Origin: Phytohabitans sp036906915
GTDB taxonomy: Bacteria > Actinomycetota > Actinomycetes > Mycobacteriales > Micromonosporaceae
Direction of reading: 5' to 3'
Assembly: GCF_036906915.1 (NCBI RefSeq)
Contig: NZ_JBAKHX010000014.1
Span: forward strand, 58,742-122,741
Length of the DNA: 64,000 nucleotides
A program made the position numbers and the translations under genes. A model generated the notes under the pieces. The model did not search any database. It worked only from the letters and a program-made list of their open reading frames with translations, and was not told where the DNA came from. Position 1 is the first letter of the stretch. Each line of letters opens with the position of its first letter. Shown in pieces: positions 42,150 through 50,526 of this stretch.

Positions 42150-42896
42150 TCAGTGCGTCAGGATCTTCGACAAGAAGTCCTTGGCCCGGTCGCTCTTCGG
42201 GCTGCCGAAGAACTCGTCGGGCGGTGCCTGCTCGACCAGCTGGCCGTCGGCCATGAAGACGACCCGCTTGGCGGCGTGCCGCGCGAAACCCATCTCGTGG
42301 GTGACCACGACCATCGTCATGCCCTCACGTGCCAGCGACGTCATGACGTCGAGCACCTCGCCCACCATCTCCGGGTCGAGCGCGCTGGTCGGCTCGTCGA
42401 AGAGCATGGCCTTCGGCTGCATCGCCAGCGCCCGCGCGATCGCCGCGCGCTGCTGCTGGCCGCCGGAGAGCTGGGCCGGGTACTTGCTCGACTGGCTTGC
42501 GATGCCGACCCGTTCGAGCAGGGTCATGGCGCGCTCGCGCGCGGCCGCCGGCTTTTCCTTGCGAACCTTGATCGGGCCGAGCGTGACGTTCTCGAGGATC
42601 GTCTTGTGCGCGAAGAGGTTGAACGACTGGAAGACCATGCCGACCTCGCTGCGCAGCTTGGCAAGGCCTCGGCCCTCTGCCGGCAGGGGCTGCCCGTCGA
42701 AGATGATCGTGCCGGAGTTGATCGGCTCCAAGCGGTTGATCGCGCGGCAGAGCGTCGACTTGCCCGAGCCTGACGGCCCGATCACCACGACCACCTCGCC
42801 CCCGTCGATCGACAGGTTCACGTCCTGCAACACGTGCAGGGGACCGAACCATTTGTTGACCGACTCGAGCACGATGAGCGGCTCACCCGTTGTCAC
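42150..42896 (-). CDS. gluA: Glutamate ABC transporter ATP-binding protein GluA
   Basis: A 248-residue polar amino-acid ATPase with Walker A GPSGSGKS, Q-loop VFQSFNLFAHKTILENV, signature LSGGQQQRAAIARALA, Walker B MLFDEPTSALDPE and switch VVVTHEMGFAR. It starts with a GTG. First gene of the gluABCD operon. The 61-base gap to gluB and the 134-base region upstream carry no element that I can name. Confidence 0.92.
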   Translation of the reverse strand: MTTGEPLIVLESVNKWFGPLHVLQDVNLSIDGGEVVVVIGPSGSGKSTLCRAINRLEPINSGTIIFDGQPLPAEGRGLAKLRSEVGMVFQSFNLFAHKTILENVTLGPIKVRKEKPAAARERAMTLLERVGIASQSSKYPAQLSGGQQQRAAIARALAMQPKAMLFDEPTSALDPEMVGEVLDVMTSLAREGMTMVVVTHEMGFARHAAKRVVFMADGQLVEQAPPDEFFGSPKSDRAKDFLSKILTH

Positions 42897-43036
42897 CGTC
42901 GTCCACCGTCCTGTAGATCGCGATTGCCCTCGGTGCAGTCACTTTATGCGCGACGATGTGTCATCAGACCGCATAGTTGGTCACAGGGGGATAACACCGG
43001 CCACGCGCGCCGCGCTGGGCGGTCACCATCGTGCGT

Positions 43037-43543
43037 ATGGTTCCCCCCTCGGCCGGCGGCACGCTCTGGCACTGGTCGATCGACGCTCTGATAGCGCCCA
43101 CGGAGGTGCATATCGCGCTGGCGGCGGTGCTGGCGCGCCCCGTGGTGCCCCTCGGCGCCGCCGACCCGGTGCGGTTACCACCCGGTGGAGTGCTGTGTGA
43201 CGTATGGCACACCACGGGCGACTTCCCGACCGTCGTGGACTGCTACGGCGCCCCGGCGGACCTCGCCGAGGTGGCCGTCGTGGCGGCGCTCGCCGGGCGC
43301 ATCGGGCGGCACTGCCTCGTGCCCGACGACACGCTCAACCCGGGACGCCACCTGCTAGCTGGCCCAGACGGCATGCTGCGGCCGGCACACGTCGACGTCA
43401 CCGATACGGAGGACGGCTCGACCCATTCCAACGCCCGCCCGTGCACGATCACCGTCCAGCCGTGCCGGGACTCCGTGATCTGCCAGCAGTCGAGGTGGGC
43501 GCCCGACGCGGCGTACCGCCTGCCCGACCTGGCCGTGGTCTGA
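43037..43543 (+). CDS. Hypothetical protein
   Basis: A frame of 168 residues from ATG 43037 (or 170 from GTG 43031), divergent from gluA and convergent with the DUF2277 gene. It has no signal peptide and no membrane segment. It is rich in Pro, Asp and His, with six cysteines (for example VLCDVWHTTGDF, RHCLVPDD, CTITVQPCRDSVICQQS), several of them in the last 40 residues. I do not recognise a family. Codon use is typical of the window (G or C in most third positions), which supports that it is coding. No regulator or partner is obvious. Confidence 0.55.
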   Translation: MVPPSAGGTLWHWSIDALIAPTEVHIALAAVLARPVVPLGAADPVRLPPGGVLCDVWHTTGDFPTVVDCYGAPADLAEVAVVAALAGRIGRHCLVPDDTLNPGRHLLAGPDGMLRPAHVDVTDTEDGSTHSNARPCTITVQPCRDSVICQQSRWAPDAAYRLPDLAVV

Positions 43544-43552
43544 CGCCGGGCG

Positions 43553-43828
43553 TTAGCCCGCGCGGGCGGCGCGGGCGGCGCGCTTCTTTTCCGTGCGCTC
43601 CGCGGGGGTCAGCGCGGTCGGGGCGGGACGGACCACCAGCTCCGCGAGCAGGGTGCGGGTCGCCTCAGCGACCGCGGCGACGGCCGCCTCGAAGGCCTCC
43701 GCGTTGTGGGGGGCCGGCGTCCGAAAACCCGAAATCTTGCGGATGTACTGCAACGCTGCCGCCTCGATGTCGTCGTCCGTGACGTTCTCCGTGTACGGCT
43801 CGCGCAGCGTCACGATGCTCCGGCACAT
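43553..43828 (-). CDS. DUF2277 family protein
   Basis: A 91-residue protein with the family start MCRSIVTLREP and the helical core DDDIEAAALQYIRKISGFRTPAP, followed by AFEAAVAAVAEATRTLLAEL and a basic Ala/Arg tail. GGGAGG lies nine bases before the ATG, inside the end of vapC; a TTG nine bases farther up is a worse choice. The function is unknown; members are small, soluble and common in actinobacteria and proteobacteria. Reading order vapB-vapC-DUF2277 with gaps of a few bases suggests one transcript. Confidence 0.82.
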   Translation of the reverse strand: MCRSIVTLREPYTENVTDDDIEAAALQYIRKISGFRTPAPHNAEAFEAAVAAVAEATRTLLAELVVRPAPTALTPAERTEKKRAARAARAG

Positions 43829-43833
43829 AATCT

Positions 43834-44244
43834 TCAACCTCCCGATACTGGTTCAGTCATGACTTCGACGTGACATCTCAGGCCAGGTGCTCGCGCAAGC
43901 CGGCCATCACCGGTTAGCAGGGTCGCGGAAAGGGTCTCTGCCAAGGCTACGTACACGGCGTCGTAAGGAGTGACGTTGGCAATCAGCTCCCACACCCGTC
44001 GGAGCAGTGGGGCGTGCGGGATCCGTTCCATCGGCAGGTCGATCAAGTCGGCGATGGCCAGCGCCGCACGATGCTCTGTCAGCCCGCCGTTCAGGAGGTG
44101 CTTTCGAACGACCGAGGCTATCTCGACGTCGATGAGGGCGGGCGCGGCAAGCTCGTTACCACGGAGCTTGGCGCGAACCGCGTCGCCTGCCGGGCCGTCG
44201 TCTACGAGGGCGACGACGAGTGCAGAGGCGTCCGGAACGATTAT
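43834..44244 (-). CDS. vapC: VapC-type PIN-domain toxin, normal start codon apparently lost
   Basis: A PIN-domain ribonuclease of about 136 residues. The four acidic metal-binding residues are present: Asp5 (IVPDASALV), Glu41 (LIDVEIASVV), Asp95 (TPYDAVYVALAE) and Asp113 (LLTGDGRLA). The frame has no ATG, GTG or TTG in the right place. At the junction with vapB the sequence reads AGATAATCGTTCCGGAC, where the expected overlap would be AGATGATC. An A at this point turns the ATG into ATA while the vapB stop changes from TGA to TAA. Translation from ATA is possible but would be weak; otherwise the toxin is silent. AGGAGG lies at normal distance upstream, as if meant for this start. Confidence 0.72.
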   Translation of the reverse strand: MIVPDASALVVALVDDGPAGDAVRAKLRGNELAAPALIDVEIASVVRKHLLNGGLTEHRAALAIADLIDLPMERIPHAPLLRRVWELIANVTPYDAVYVALAETLSATLLTGDGRLARAPGLRCHVEVMTEPVSGG

Positions 44245-44468
44245 CTTTCGCGGTCCTCCTGAACCAGCCTGGTCGCCAGGTGCAGAGGCAAGGCTCCGCC
44301 TGACCTCTGCGCTACTCGGTTCAGCACCTCGTCGATGGTTGGCCGCCGAGCCTCCTGAGTGAGCCTGGTCAGCAGGTACTCCTGCAGTGACTGGCCAGCC
44401 GCCGCCGCTCTGCGCCGGAGAACCTGGTGGACGTCGTCTGGCACGTCCTTGACCTGGATATTCGGCAT
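44241..44468 (-). CDS. vapB: VapB/FitA-type antitoxin, ribbon-helix-helix
   Basis: A 75-residue antitoxin. Residues about 1-40 are a ribbon-helix-helix DNA-binding unit (MPNIQVKDVPDDVHQVLRRRAAAAGQSLQEYLLTRL) of the FitA/CopG kind. The C-terminal half should wrap the PIN toxin. It is the first gene of the pair, as usual, and would repress its own promoter. Its TAA stop overlaps the presumed vapC start. Confidence 0.85.
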   Translation of the reverse strand: MPNIQVKDVPDDVHQVLRRRAAAAGQSLQEYLLTRLTQEARRPTIDEVLNRVAQRSGGALPLHLATRLVQEDRER

Positions 44469-44542
44469 GGCTCCAGTCTAGCTCCAGAGCATGCGTTTTG
44501 GCTCCAAGAGGCTTCATGGCTCCGTCCGTGAGTGTTTGAAGG

Positions 44543-45031
44543 TCAGTCCTCGACAACGAAGCTGTCGATCAGTGCGTGGAGACGCTGAGCGGTCTGACTG
44601 TTTAAACTCCGAGGCAGCTCCAGGGTGATCGTCAACCGGCCGTCAACGGGGAACTCCACGACCATTGTCTCCTTCGTGGCGCTCTCGTGCGGTCCCGTGC
44701 GGTCGCTGCTCCTGGTCCGGGCGATGGACTTCCACTCTGGGTCACCGTCGAGCCATGCGAGATAGAGCTGGGTCGCGACCCGGAAGCGGGTGCGATAGGT
44801 GGCGGCGCTGCGAAACGCTGTTCCCTTGGCGGCCTGGAATCGGTCCATGACCGACTCCACGTCCAGGCCGGAGACTTGCTGGTCACTGGGGATATCGAGG
44901 AGGGTGGAGACGCTTTTGACCGTCGACTTCATGGCCATCGTGGTCACGGAATTGAAGTCTGGGTCCCGCGCGCATTTGGCCAGGAACTCGACCATGCCGC
45001 CGACCGTGCCGGGCCTCGCATCGTCCACCAT
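44543..45031 (-). CDS. Hypothetical protein, DNA-binding or regulatory candidate
   Basis: A 162-residue frame. The first two thirds look all-helical (VEFLAKCARDPDFNSVTTMAMKS, VESVMDRFQAAKGTAFRSAATYRTRFRVATQLYLAWLDG) and resemble the SAM-like core-binding part of tyrosine recombinases. The end is a beta-helix unit (VVEFPVDGRLTITLELPRSL, then TAQRLHALIDSFV). No catalytic recombinase domain follows, so it is not an integrase. The function is unknown. It lies upstream of vapBC on the same strand, 74 bases away, and is divergent from miaB. Confidence 0.55.
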   Translation of the reverse strand: MVDDARPGTVGGMVEFLAKCARDPDFNSVTTMAMKSTVKSVSTLLDIPSDQQVSGLDVESVMDRFQAAKGTAFRSAATYRTRFRVATQLYLAWLDGDPEWKSIARTRSSDRTGPHESATKETMVVEFPVDGRLTITLELPRSLNSQTAQRLHALIDSFVVED

Positions 45032-45097
45032 CGCCGCACCTCCGCGAAGAGCCTAGATGCAATTGGCATGTAAAACAAGGAGTCAACACGGCGGGCG

Positions 45098-45131
45098 TTG
45101 AAGGTGGATCCGAGACCGTTAGGCTTTAGCG
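45098..45131 (+). promoter_or_regulatory. Probable miaB promoter, leaderless
   Basis: TTGAAG (45098-45103) and TAGGCT (45120-45125) are spaced by 16 bases, and the GTG start follows six bases later with no ribosome binding site. Transcription probably begins at the start codon. Confidence 0.55.
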
Positions 45132-46655
45132 GTGGAAAGGCACGACGCGGTGGCGAAGAGCTACAAGGTGGTCACGTATGGCTGCCAGATGAACGTCCAC
45201 GACTCCGAGCGGATTTCCGGGCTGCTGGAGGGCGCGGGCTATATCCGCGCGGCCGACTCGGACAATCCGGACGTCATGGTGTTCAACACCTGCGCGGTAC
45301 GGGAGAACGCGGACAACCGGCTCTACGGCAACCTGGGCCACCTGCGCCCGGTCAAGGACAAGCACCCCGGCATGCAGATCGCGGTCGGCGGGTGCCTCGC
45401 GCAGAAGGACCGCGGCGAGATCGTCAAGAAGGCGCCCTGGGTCGACGTGGTGTTCGGCACGCACAACATCGGGTCGCTGCCGGTGCTGCTGGAGCGGGCC
45501 AGGCACAACGCCGCGGCCGAGGTCGAGATCCTGGAGTCGCTGGAGGTCTTTCCCTCCACGCTGCCGACCCGCCGCGAGTCGACGTACGCCGGCTGGGTGT
45601 CGATCTCGGTGGGCTGCAACAACACGTGCACCTTCTGCATCGTGCCGTCGCTGCGGGGCAAGGAGAAGGACCGCCGGCCGGGCGAGATCCTGGCCGAGGT
45701 CGAGGCGCTGGTCGCCGAGGGCGTGCTCGAGGTGACCCTTCTGGGGCAAAACGTCAACTCGTACGGTGTCGCGTTCGGCGAAGCTCGCGAGCCGAACCGG
45801 AGTAGCAGTGGCGGCCGGTCCGCTTTCGCCGAGCTGTTGCGCGCCTGCGGGGGCGTCGACGGGCTGGAGCGGGTGCGCTTCACCAGCCCGCACCCCAAGG
45901 ACTTCACCGACGACGTGATCGCGGCGATGGCCGAGACGCCCAACGTCTGCCACCAGCTGCACATGCCGCTCCAGTCGGGTTCCGACGCGGTGCTCAAGGC
46001 GATGCGCCGGTCGTACCGGTCGGCGAAGTACCTGGGCATCATCGACAAGGTGCGCGCGGCCATGCCGGACGCGGCGATCACCACCGACATCATCGTCGGC
46101 TTCCCGGGCGAGACCGAAGAAGACTTCCAGCACACGCTCGACGTGGTGCGGCAGGCGCGGTTCGCGGGGGCGTTCACCTTCCAGTACTCGAAGCGGCCCG
46201 GCACGCCCGCCGCGACCATGCCCGACCAGCTGCCCAAGCAGGTCGTCCAGGAGCGGTACGAGCGGCTGATGGCCACCGTCGAGGAGATCACCTGGGCGGA
46301 GAACAAGGCGTTGGTCGGTCAGACCGTCGAGGTGCTGGCGTCGGTCGGCGAGGGGCGCAAGGACGAGCGCACCGGCCGGATGTCGGGGCGGGCGCGCGAC
46401 GGCAGGCTCGTGCACTTCAACGTCGGCGACCTTGGAGATCAGATCCGGCCCGGTGACATCGTGCACACCGTGGTCACGTACGCGGCACCGCATCACCTCA
46501 ACGCTGACGGTGCACCGCTGCACCACCGCCGCACCCGTGCCGGCGACGCTAGCGAGGCGGGGCGCGCACCGCGTACTCAGGGTGTGCTTCTGGGGCTGCC
46601 GACGGTCGGTGCGCCGCCGGCGCAGGCCGTGGTGTCGGCCTGCGCCAGCGACTGA
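45132..46655 (+). CDS. miaB: tRNA-2-methylthio-N6-dimethylallyladenosine synthase MiaB
   Basis: A 507-residue radical-SAM methylthiotransferase that modifies A37 of tRNAs reading UNN codons, acting after MiaA (encoded at 61486). The N-terminal UPF0004 domain holds Cys18, Cys54 and Cys88 for the auxiliary cluster. The radical-SAM cluster is Cys162-x3-Cys166-x2-Cys169 in GCNNTCTFCIVPSLRG. A TRAM domain lies near residues 380-450, and the last 50 residues form an Ala/Arg-rich extension beyond the usual end. Its stop is 16 bases from the stop of the convergent pectate lyase gene. Confidence 0.93.
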   Translation: MERHDAVAKSYKVVTYGCQMNVHDSERISGLLEGAGYIRAADSDNPDVMVFNTCAVRENADNRLYGNLGHLRPVKDKHPGMQIAVGGCLAQKDRGEIVKKAPWVDVVFGTHNIGSLPVLLERARHNAAAEVEILESLEVFPSTLPTRRESTYAGWVSISVGCNNTCTFCIVPSLRGKEKDRRPGEILAEVEALVAEGVLEVTLLGQNVNSYGVAFGEAREPNRSSSGGRSAFAELLRACGGVDGLERVRFTSPHPKDFTDDVIAAMAETPNVCHQLHMPLQSGSDAVLKAMRRSYRSAKYLGIIDKVRAAMPDAAITTDIIVGFPGETEEDFQHTLDVVRQARFAGAFTFQYSKRPGTPAATMPDQLPKQVVQERYERLMATVEEITWAENKALVGQTVEVLASVGEGRKDERTGRMSGRARDGRLVHFNVGDLGDQIRPGDIVHTVVTYAAPHHLNADGAPLHHRRTRAGDASEAGRAPRTQGVLLGLPTVGAPPAQAVVSACASD

Positions 46656-46671
46656 CCACTCGCAGAAGCGA

Positions 46672-48039
46672 TCAGACAGAAATCCGGCCCGCGCCGGCGC
46701 CGTTCATGACGAACGCCTTCACGCCGCTGGCCGCCTCCAACGAGTACGAGTAGGGGATGCCGGCGCAGCTGCTGCCGCCGGCTTGGCCGCTGCCCGAGTT
46801 GACGAAGTGGTTGTTGCGCGCCACGAGGCTGCCCACCGCGGACGAGCCTTCGCCTCGGTGGAACGGGTCGTCGGTGTTTTCGAAGTAGTTGCCCTCGACG
46901 AGCACGCACGCGTTCATCGTGGACGCCACACCGTAGGAGCCGATGTTGGCGTAGTAGTTGTTGTAGACGTGCACCGGGTTGCCGAAGCGCACGCGCGGGT
47001 GACGCTGGTTGGTGCCGTCGAACCAGTTGTGGTGGTACGAGACGCGCAGGCGGCCGACGTCTTCACCGGCGTTGTCGTCGCTGTGCCCGAGCAGCATCGA
47101 CTTGTCGTGGCCGTGGATCCGGTTCCACGACACGGTCACGTAGTCGGACGCGCGCTTGATGTCGATCGCGCCGTCGTACCCGTTGGTGAGCGTGTTGTGG
47201 TCGATCCACACCCTCGTCGAGTACTGGACGTTGATCGCGTCGTCGTTCCAGTTGCGGAACGTGAGGTTGCGGATGATGACGTTCGACGCCTGTGACACGT
47301 TCAGGCCGCAGCCGGCGATCGTCGCGCCCGCGTTCCCGACGATGGTCTTGTTGGAACCGACCCGCAGCATGCCCGAGCACGAGATCGTGCCGGAGACCCG
47401 GACCACCGCGGCGTTGGTGCCGGAGATCGCGCTGGTCAGAGCCGACGAGCTGGTGACGGTCGTCGCCGCGGCGCCACCGCCGCCGGTGGTGCCGCCGCCC
47501 TGGGTGGCCCACCCGACCAGGGCGCCCGTGTTGCCGCCCGGCGGGTTGGTGGGTGGCACGGGGGTCGTCGGGCTGGTGCCCGGCGTGGTGGGGTTGGTGC
47601 CAGGCGTGGTCGGCGTGGTCGTGCCGGTGCAGGTGGTGCCGTTGACGGCGAAGCTGGCCGGCACCGGGTTGCTGCTGTTGTTCCAGCTGCCGTTGAACCC
47701 GAACGAGGTGCTGGCGTTGGTGGCGAGGCTGCCGTTGTAGCTGGCGTTGTTGGCGGTGACCTGGCTGCCGCTCTGGGTGACGGTGGCGTTCCAGGCCTGC
47801 GTGACGGTCTGGCCGGCGCTGTACGACCAGGTGAGGGACCACGCCGTGAGCGGGTCGCCGAGGTTGGTGATGGTGACGTTCGCGCCGAAGCCGCCCTGCC
47901 ACTGGCTGGCGACCTGATAGTTGATCCGGCAACCGGCCGCGGCGTGCGCGGTGACGGCGGCGACGACGCCGCCGGCGGCCAGGGTGGCGGTGCCGGCGAC
48001 GGTGGTGAGAAGCGCGAGACGGAGGCGTCTGTTGAACAT
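46672..48039 (-). CDS. Secreted pectate lyase (PL1) with N-terminal CBM2
   Basis: A 455-residue exported polysaccharide lyase that cleaves polygalacturonate by beta-elimination. A signal peptide (about 1-34, ending THAAA) is followed by a cellulose-binding CBM2 (CRINYQVASQWQGGFGANVTITN to about residue 137), a Thr/Pro-rich linker and the PL1 parallel beta-helix. The helix shows RVWIDHNTLTNGYDGAIDIKRAS, calcium-site aspartates and VSYHHNWFDGTNQRHPRVRFG with the catalytic arginine region. The ATG at 48039 has GGAG nine bases upstream; a GTG at 48057 lies before the ribosome binding site and is rejected. A LacI-type palindrome lies upstream. Confidence 0.9.
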   Translation of the reverse strand: MFNRRLRLALLTTVAGTATLAAGGVVAAVTAHAAAGCRINYQVASQWQGGFGANVTITNLGDPLTAWSLTWSYSAGQTVTQAWNATVTQSGSQVTANNASYNGSLATNASTSFGFNGSWNNSSNPVPASFAVNGTTCTGTTTPTTPGTNPTTPGTSPTTPVPPTNPPGGNTGALVGWATQGGGTTGGGGAAATTVTSSSALTSAISGTNAAVVRVSGTISCSGMLRVGSNKTIVGNAGATIAGCGLNVSQASNVIIRNLTFRNWNDDAINVQYSTRVWIDHNTLTNGYDGAIDIKRASDYVTVSWNRIHGHDKSMLLGHSDDNAGEDVGRLRVSYHHNWFDGTNQRHPRVRFGNPVHVYNNYYANIGSYGVASTMNACVLVEGNYFENTDDPFHRGEGSSAVGSLVARNNHFVNSGSGQAGGSSCAGIPYSYSLEAASGVKAFVMNGAGAGRISV

Positions 48040-48097
48040 GCGGGTACTCCTAGGCACGTCGAGGGATCGAGGGTGCCCGGCTCCGCGCGTCCAGCCC

Positions 48098-48113
48098 GGG
48101 GAAGCGCTTTCCC
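48098..48113. promoter_or_regulatory. Palindrome upstream of the pectate lyase gene, LacI-family operator candidate
   Basis: GGGGAAGCGCTTTCCC is nearly palindromic around AGCGCT and lies 59 bases before the pectate lyase start. It differs from the arabinose operators and is closer to GC-centred sites of CebR-like regulators, so a different LacI protein may act here. Confidence 0.5.
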
Positions 48114-48211
48114 TGATGGAATCATATATAGTGACGAATGTAAATGCGGTCCTGATTCCGACAGCAGAAAGCCTTCAAACGCTCGCGCCTCGATGACAGT
48201 CTGTGTCACAT

Positions 48212-49363
48212 ATGAACCCCTATGCCACGAGGTCGGCGTTCGTGGTCCTTGCCGCCGGTCGAGAGCTGCGCGCCGCGCTCGACGATCCGCTCGGCCGCGA
48301 AGACGCCGCGGAGCGCCTCGCCGTCGTCCTGGAACGCGACCTCGCCGCTTCCTTGCCCGAGCAGAGCCTCTTCGAACCGAGCGCGGTGCCGCCGGGCCTG
48401 CACGCACCGCCCGGACTGGGCGAACCGGTCCGGATCGGCGCCACCGAGACCGATGTGGTGCGGCTTCTCGGCGCGGCGGCCACCCGGCTGCACGTGGCCG
48501 AGGTGGCGCTGGCGGCGGGCGAAGCGGTGGGCGAGACCGCGACCGGTGAGCCACCGTCTACAAGGGAAAGCCTCGACCACGCCCTCACCGGGCTCCGCGA
48601 CACCGCGACCTCGCTCACCGACCGCGAGGAGGCGGACGCGACGCGGTCCTTCGAGTCGGCGGTGGTCACCTCGCCCGACCTCGCGACGGCCACCGCCACC
48701 CTTCGCAAGACCGTCGCTGAGACCCTGGACTCGATCACCCAGCAGACCTCCGCCGCCCTGGCCAGCCCGTTTCGCGCGGCCGCGGGCCTCGCGCCGGAGG
48801 CGGCCCGCAAGGCGTGGGAGTCGGTGACCGAGCGGCTCCAGGTCGGCGACCTCGGCGGCAGGCTGACGAGGCTCGGCATCCGCGCGCTGCTGTCGGCCAT
48901 CGACGCGCTGCGCCGGCTGGTGCCGGGCCATTGGCTCGCCACCGCCCGGGTCAAGCTCGTCGAGCTGCGCGACCGGCTGGAGGCGCACGGCGGCACGGAC
49001 GCGGCGGTGGGATGGCTGCTCGGTGTCGGAGCGGTGCGCGCCGAGACCGACGCGATCGCCGTTCGCCCCGGGCTCGAAATCGCGCGGCTGGACACCGCGT
49101 CGCTGGATCTGACCGCGCTGTCCGCGCGGTACACCTCGGCCATGGAGATGGTCGGGCTGATACAAGCCGGAATCGCCGGGCTCGGGCTGATCAAGCTGGT
49201 CGGACTCGCGGTGCCGCACCTGACGGCTGTACTGGTAGGTGCCGAGCTTCTCGTCGGTGCCGTGGTGATTGTGCTCGCCCTAGACTATGTGGACAGCACG
49301 ATGGCGCCCAGCTGGGTACGGGGCGCACGCACGATCATCCGGGAGGCGTCGCCGGGCGCATGA
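48212..49363 (+). CDS. Unknown protein with C-terminal membrane hairpin, first gene of a four-gene operon
   Basis: A 383-residue protein from ATG 48212 (a GTG nine bases earlier is possible). The first 300 residues are mostly helical and charged (LGREDAAERLAVVLERDLAASL, ESLDHALTGLRDTATSLTDREEADATRSFE, LRKTVAETLDSITQQ). Near the end two hydrophobic segments follow each other (VGLIQAGIAGLGLIKLVGLA and HLTAVLVGAELLVGAVVIVLALDY), then a short basic tail. It probably anchors a complex to the membrane. Its stop overlaps the next start as ATGA, so it is translationally coupled to the metallopeptidase-like gene. I recognise no family. Confidence 0.68.
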   Translation: MNPYATRSAFVVLAAGRELRAALDDPLGREDAAERLAVVLERDLAASLPEQSLFEPSAVPPGLHAPPGLGEPVRIGATETDVVRLLGAAATRLHVAEVALAAGEAVGETATGEPPSTRESLDHALTGLRDTATSLTDREEADATRSFESAVVTSPDLATATATLRKTVAETLDSITQQTSAALASPFRAAAGLAPEAARKAWESVTERLQVGDLGGRLTRLGIRALLSAIDALRRLVPGHWLATARVKLVELRDRLEAHGGTDAAVGWLLGVGAVRAETDAIAVRPGLEIARLDTASLDLTALSARYTSAMEMVGLIQAGIAGLGLIKLVGLAVPHLTAVLVGAELLVGAVVIVLALDYVDSTMAPSWVRGARTIIREASPGA

Positions 49364-50517
49364 GTGAATCAACCGGCGCCAACGCGGGTTTCCTCACCCA
49401 GGTGCGGCAGGAGATAGCCGAGATGGAACAGATCGAGGCCGCGCTGCACCGGGAGCACGGGCTCGGCACCACCAGCGCGCAGGTGCGCGACGAGTTCGCG
49501 GTGCTGCTGCGCGAGCGTACGCGGGAACTGACCGAGTTGGTCGACGCCGGAGCCGCCGACTGGGCCCGTCTCGACCAGCTCCGCGCCGGGCGCCTGGCGG
49601 CCGTCAAGGCCGCCGCGCTCGGTGTCCTGGAAGGCATCCTGCTGCGCGCACATCCGCTGTACGCGGACGTCACCGTCGCCGCCGAGAGGGTGCTCGACGA
49701 CCTGGTCGACCGCACGGGGATACGGCGGGACGTGCTGCTGTCGGTGGCCGGCGCGGAGCGGTTCGAGCGCACGGTGGGGATCATCCGGATGCGGTTTCCG
49801 GACGTGACCGTGTGGGGGCTGCCGATCCTCGCTCACGAGCTGGGCCACATGGTCGCCGGCACACTGCCCGCGCCGGGGCAGAGCAGCGCCCGTCCGGTCG
49901 AGGAGTACGTGTCGACGGAGGCAGAGCTGGAGGCGGCCATCACCGGGGCCGACCCGACACAGGCGCGGCACCGGCTGCACGAGCTCTTCGCCGACGTGTA
50001 CGCGACGTACGCGCTCGGTCCGGCGTACCCGCTGGCGGTGCTGACCCTCCGGGCGCGCCCGGACCGGTTCGAGGACGCGACTGCGACCCACCCGTCCTGG
50101 ACGCGTCGCATGTGGACGATGGTCGAGGCGATCCGCGAGTTGAGCGTCCTCGTCGCCAGCCCGCTGGTCGGGCAGGCGTACCGGCGGGACGCCAATGTCC
50201 TGGTGCTGCCGCGCTGGTTCGCGGTACACGGTGAGCGGCTGCTCGACGAGCGCGCGCAGCGGCTGGTGCGGCGCCAGGCCAAGGCGCTGGTGGCGCTCCT
50301 CGACCGAAACGCGCCGCCGCGCCTGCGGTACGACGGGGCCTTCGACGCCGACGGCCTCGGGCAGCGGCTGGCGGCCGGCGGCGACGAGAGCGCCGCGCCC
50401 GGCGCGGTGCTCAACGCCGCCTGGCGGTGGCGCACCGCCAACCCGCAAGCCGATCCCGAGACCACGCGGCGGTTCAGTGCGGTCGCCGTGACCAGCCTGC
50501 GCACCGTTACGGCCTGA
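49360..50517 (+). CDS. HExxH metallopeptidase-like protein of unknown family
   Basis: A 385-residue protein. An N-terminal coiled-coil-like part (about 1-75) is followed by a domain with His159-Glu160-Leu-Gly-His163 (ILAHELGHMVAG), the zinc-binding motif of many peptidases. Forty-five residues on comes His207-Glu208-Leu-Phe-Ala-Asp212 (HELFADVYATYALGPAYP), where Glu208 could be the third ligand as in gluzincins. The stretch before the motif is MRFPDVTVWGLP. There is no signal peptide, so it should act in the cytoplasm, perhaps at the membrane through the first gene product. Substrate unknown. The next gene encodes a relative lacking these residues. AGGAGG separates the two. Confidence 0.75.
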   Translation: MSESTGANAGFLTQVRQEIAEMEQIEAALHREHGLGTTSAQVRDEFAVLLRERTRELTELVDAGAADWARLDQLRAGRLAAVKAAALGVLEGILLRAHPLYADVTVAAERVLDDLVDRTGIRRDVLLSVAGAERFERTVGIIRMRFPDVTVWGLPILAHELGHMVAGTLPAPGQSSARPVEEYVSTEAELEAAITGADPTQARHRLHELFADVYATYALGPAYPLAVLTLRARPDRFEDATATHPSWTRRMWTMVEAIRELSVLVASPLVGQAYRRDANVLVLPRWFAVHGERLLDERAQRLVRRQAKALVALLDRNAPPRLRYDGAFDADGLGQRLAAGGDESAAPGAVLNAAWRWRTANPQADPETTRRFSAVAVTSLRTVTA

Positions 50518-50526
50518 GGAGGTCCC

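Noticed and set aside
44543..45031. Phage integrase
   Set aside because: Only a helical part like the core-binding domain is seen; the catalytic Arg-His-Arg-Tyr domain is missing and no attachment site is evident.
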